DNA of 7,460 nt from NCBI GenBank assembly GCA_945897395.1, contig CAMDFE010000067.1, forward strand, positions 1 through 7,460, read 5' to 3'. This document shows positions 6,071-7,460 of the stretch, piece by piece (the first letter of the stretch is position 1; the number at the start of each line of letters is the position of its first letter). Below the pieces are notes generated by a model. The model had not been told where the DNA came from. It did not search any database and saw nothing but the letters and a program-made list of their open reading frames with translations. The translations under genes and the position numbers were made by a program. Source of the stretch: Chryseobacterium gleum (GTDB lineage Bacteria; Bacteroidota; Bacteroidia; Flavobacteriales_D; Sanyastnellaceae).

Positions 6071-7460
6071 TTGAATACACTTGCATTTACCGCAATTTGT
6101 CTTTACGGTTTCTTTTTATTATTCATATTCTTCTACTCTTTGGTTCAATTGAATTTAGCTATTCAATTCGTGAAAAAGAATAAGCGTAAACGGGAAATGC
6201 CTGTTATTGCTGAAGAAGATTTGCCTTATGTCACTGTTCAGCTTCCCGTATTTAACGAGATGTACGTTATTGAGCGATTAATCAATGCTGTCTGTGAATT
6301 CGATTATCCGAGGAACAGACTGGAGATACAAGTTTTAGATGACGGTAATGATGAATCTGTTGAGATTGCTGCCAAGTTAATTGCTGAGAAGCAAAAACTA
6401 GGAATTGACATTCAACATATTCGAAGAACAGATCGTCAAGGTTTTAAAGCCGGTGCATTGTCTTATGGTTTAGATATTTCTAAAGGAGAATTCACTGCAA
6501 TCTTCGACGCTGACTTTGTTCCAAGAAAAGACTTTTTGCGTCAGACTATACCATACTTCTATGCAGGAGATAAGATTGCAGTTGTTCAAACGCGCTGGGA
6601 ACATTTGAATGAAGACTATTCTGTTCTTACCCGTCTTCAGGCATTCGGATTGGACGCGCACTTTACAGTTGAACAAATTGGACGTAATTATTCAAGCCAC
6701 TTCATTAATTTCAACGGTACGGCTGGGGTCTGGAGAAAAGCGGCTATTTACGATGCGGGTGGATGGGAAAGTGATACGATTACTGAAGATTTAGATTTAA
6801 GTTACAGAGCACAATTGTGTGGTTGGAATTTCATTTATCTTCCTGCTATTGGTTCTCCTTCTGAGCTTCCTGCTGAAATGAATGCGTTAAAGGCACAACA
6901 ATTCCGTTGGACGAAAGGTGCTGCTGAATGCACACGTAAGAATTTAGGGAAGGTTTTACGCGCAAAGGACATGGGCTTTGCTCATAAGGTGCATGCAAGT
7001 TTCCACTTGATGAACTCAGTTGTTTTCTTGAGCATTTTAGGAACTTCTATATTGAGTATGCCTATGCTCTTTATTAAGCACTATTTCGATGGTAAGATGC
7101 ATTATGACCTCTATCAGTTCAATGATTATAGTGTCTACTTTGCAGTTGCATCGGCATTTTTGGTGAGTTTCTTCATTTTAGGATTCTTCTATTGGGTATC
7201 TCGTCCGCCCATGCCGTTCTTCCAAAAATTCGGTCGTTTTGTTATTGACGTCCCCTTGTTCTTAGCTGTATCCATGGGACTTTCATTACACAACGCGGTG
7301 GCAGTAATTGAAGGATTAACGGGTAAGAAATCGGCTTTTGTTCGTACACCAAAATTTGCGATTAGCACAGGTAAAAAAGGAACATGGACCGACAAGAAGT
7401 ATCGCGCTCCGAAAATTTCACCATTGACAATTCTTGAATTCATATTGTTGTTGTATTTCG
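6071..7460 (+). CDS. Processive GT2 glycosyltransferase, cellulose-synthase/CslA-like, 3'-truncated
   Basis: Open for 463 codons to the right edge, with no stop. Role (family knowledge): an inner-membrane GT-A enzyme that adds sugars from a nucleotide sugar and usually extrudes the chain. The order of elements is complete up to the cut. TM helix about 4-23 is followed by the basic KKNKRKR. Then LPYVTVQLPVFNE (51-63), the first Asp motif VLDDGNDE (88-95), HIRRTDRQGFKAGAL (116-130), the DxD metal site FDADF with Asp146 and Asp148, VQTRWEHLN (172-180), FNGTAGVWR (214-222), catalytic-base motif TED (238-240) and QQFRW (276-280). TM segments follow near 312-336, 354-375 and 391-414, and another begins at 453. 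This pattern closely resembles plant CslA mannan synthases and Bacteroidota cellulose-synthase-family proteins. The product is unknown. Start: TTG at 6071; an in-frame TAA at 6056 leaves only ATT 6065 or TTG, and the first ATG (6197) would delete TM1. Confidence 0.93.
   Translation, partial: MNTLAFTAICLYGFFLLFIFFYSLVQLNLAIQFVKKNKRKREMPVIAEEDLPYVTVQLPVFNEMYVIERLINAVCEFDYPRNRLEIQVLDDGNDESVEIAAKLIAEKQKLGIDIQHIRRTDRQGFKAGALSYGLDISKGEFTAIFDADFVPRKDFLRQTIPYFYAGDKIAVVQTRWEHLNEDYSVLTRLQAFGLDAHFTVEQIGRNYSSHFINFNGTAGVWRKAAIYDAGGWESDTITEDLDLSYRAQLCGWNFIYLPAIGSPSELPAEMNALKAQQFRWTKGAAECTRKNLGKVLRAKDMGFAHKVHASFHLMNSVVFLSILGTSILSMPMLFIKHYFDGKMHYDLYQFNDYSVYFAVASAFLVSFFILGFFYWVSRPPMPFFQKFGRFVIDVPLFLAVSMGLSLHNAVAVIEGLTGKKSAFVRTPKFAISTGKKGTWTDKKYRAPKISPLTILEFILLLYF

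Noticed and set aside
6470..6794. Open frames on both strands within the glycosyltransferase gene (6470-6676 minus, 6609-6794 plus)
   Set aside because: Both fall over conserved GT2 motifs in the frame beginning at 6071; they are shadows.
7189..7443. Minus-strand open frame of 84 codons near the right edge
   Set aside because: Antisense to the membrane part of the GT2 gene, with no supporting motif or leader.

Overview
The window is a moderately AT-rich stretch of a Bacteroidota chromosome, most likely a Flavobacteriia-type organism, though the class assignment is only an inference. The phylum call rests on an adjacent SusC/SusD pair, Bacteroidota-style lipoprotein signals, A-rich leaders without Shine-Dalgarno sequences, and a cellulose-synthase-like GT2 of a type common in that phylum. 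All six genes supported here are on the + strand. Both end genes are cut by the window edges.

Positions 1-5222 look like one transport operon. It holds the beta-barrel and C-terminus of a SusC/RagA TonB-linked outer-membrane transporter (1-2373, 5' end outside), then a SusD/RagB substrate-binding lipoprotein (2385-3779, 11 nt gap). After a 74 nt spacer comes a small lipocalin-like lipoprotein (3854-4339), and 2 nt later a secreted protein with what appear to be two diverged SusE/F-like domains (4342-5169). A very strong intrinsic terminator at 5188-5222 closes the unit. In the general Sus model, SusD and the accessory surface proteins capture a glycan or other large ligand and SusC imports it using TonB energy. 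No glycoside hydrolase, lyase, peptidase, sulfatase or regulator is visible, so the substrate cannot be named.

Positions 5238-5984 encode an inner-membrane-anchored SIMPL (DUF541) domain protein that starts only 15 nt after the terminator T-run. An 86 nt gap with a GC-rich hairpin follows. From 6071 to the right edge runs a membrane-bound processive glycosyltransferase 2 of the cellulose-synthase/CslA-like type. It is open to the edge and appears to start at TTG.

The layout is mostly ordinary for Bacteroidota. The points most worth a second look are the two-domain secreted protein paired with the lipocalin-like lipoprotein, the terminator lying almost against the next start codon, and the TTG start and leader hairpin of the glycosyltransferase. 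I see no CRISPR array, tRNA, rRNA, insertion sequence or integrase.
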